A stretch of 64,000 nucleotides of DNA from Shewanella khirikhana (GTDB lineage: Bacteria; Pseudomonadota; Gammaproteobacteria; Enterobacterales; Shewanellaceae): positions 124,001 to 188,000 of the forward strand of contig NZ_CP020373.1 in NCBI RefSeq assembly GCF_003957745.1, given 5' to 3'. The translations under genes and the position numbers were made by a program. Every line of letters starts with the position of its first letter. The stretch's first letter is position 1. The notes beneath the pieces are model-generated. The model did no database searches, was not told the DNA's origin, and saw nothing but the letters and a program-made list of their open reading frames with translations. This document shows, in pieces, positions 63,980-64,000 of this stretch.

Positions 63980-64000
63980 ATGGCCCTTGCGCAGCAAAGG

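Noticed and set aside
1..64000. Search for prophage, transposase, CRISPR, tRNA or rRNA genes
   Set aside because: No transposase or integrase motifs, no regularly spaced repeats and no tRNA-like cloverleaf or rRNA stretches were seen on reading.

Overview
The window reads as chromosomal DNA of a gamma-proteobacterium, most likely a Shewanella with fairly high GC. The evidence is a tetraheme flavocytochrome c3 fumarate reductase (62133-63914), ArcA, AsnC, RsmC and LysC proteins close to the enterobacterial/Shewanella forms, many c-di-GMP proteins, and an ACC-like giant enzyme followed nearby by a second EF-G. The genus is inferred from recalled gene content and was not searched. I see no rRNA, tRNA, CRISPR array, prophage or insertion sequence. 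Gene density is high, and many genes end in clear rho-independent terminators.

Layout. 1-544: end of a LacI-type regulator. 643-4799: RND efflux adaptor and pump (minus strand). 5091-9563: M50 membrane protease, a FapA-family (DUF342) gene with a small partner, and rsmC. 9739-13760: a small PstS-like periplasmic protein, an outer-membrane barrel and a GGDEF-EAL protein in one operon. 13778-18505 (minus): alkaline phosphatase with a long Ala/Pro tail, gshB, rsmE, endA, SprT-like protein. 18654-20984 (minus): a secreted pyroglutamyl-peptidase-like protein with Ser in place of Cys, and a LysR regulator. 21106-25659: a 1517-residue carboxylase carrying AccA-, AccD-, AccC- and AccB-like parts. 25944-29204: a second barrel / PstS-like / GGDEF operon, matching the first in content but with a different gene order. 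29484-32633: second EF-G and a universal stress protein. 32630-38780: LysR, a 49-codon small gene, PepSY and FMN-binding proteins, a porin and a TonB receptor with Fur- and FNR-like boxes. 39042-45541: a MaoC-like DUF3581 protein and a three-gene SMC-like (DUF3584) operon. 45948-52280: dicarboxylate symporter, ppa, fbp, a DPP-IV-type peptidase, arcA. 52854-57445: DUF3293 protein, lysine riboswitch with lysC and a deacylase-like gene, asnC, rluA. 57602-60492: a ToxR/CadC-like transmembrane regulator with a beta-propeller and two tiny membrane or secreted proteins. 60555-63914: small membrane proteins, a methyltransferase and fccA.

How the genes work together. Several parts fit a respiratory, signal-rich lifestyle: fumarate respiration (fccA), redox control (arcA), iron- and anaerobiosis-linked outer-membrane functions (35194-38780), and two c-di-GMP sensor modules. 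The strongest leads are (1) the DUF3584 SMC-like operon, which resembles a Mks/Wadjet-type complex but has a different gene order and no JetD-like nuclease gene beside it; (2) the duplicated PstS-like/barrel/GGDEF module; (3) the lysine riboswitch followed by a 20-codon leader reading frame that overlaps lysC and whose ribosome binding site lies in a hairpin; (4) the carboxylase with an unusual domain order; and (5) the C15-peptidase relative with its nucleophile exchanged.
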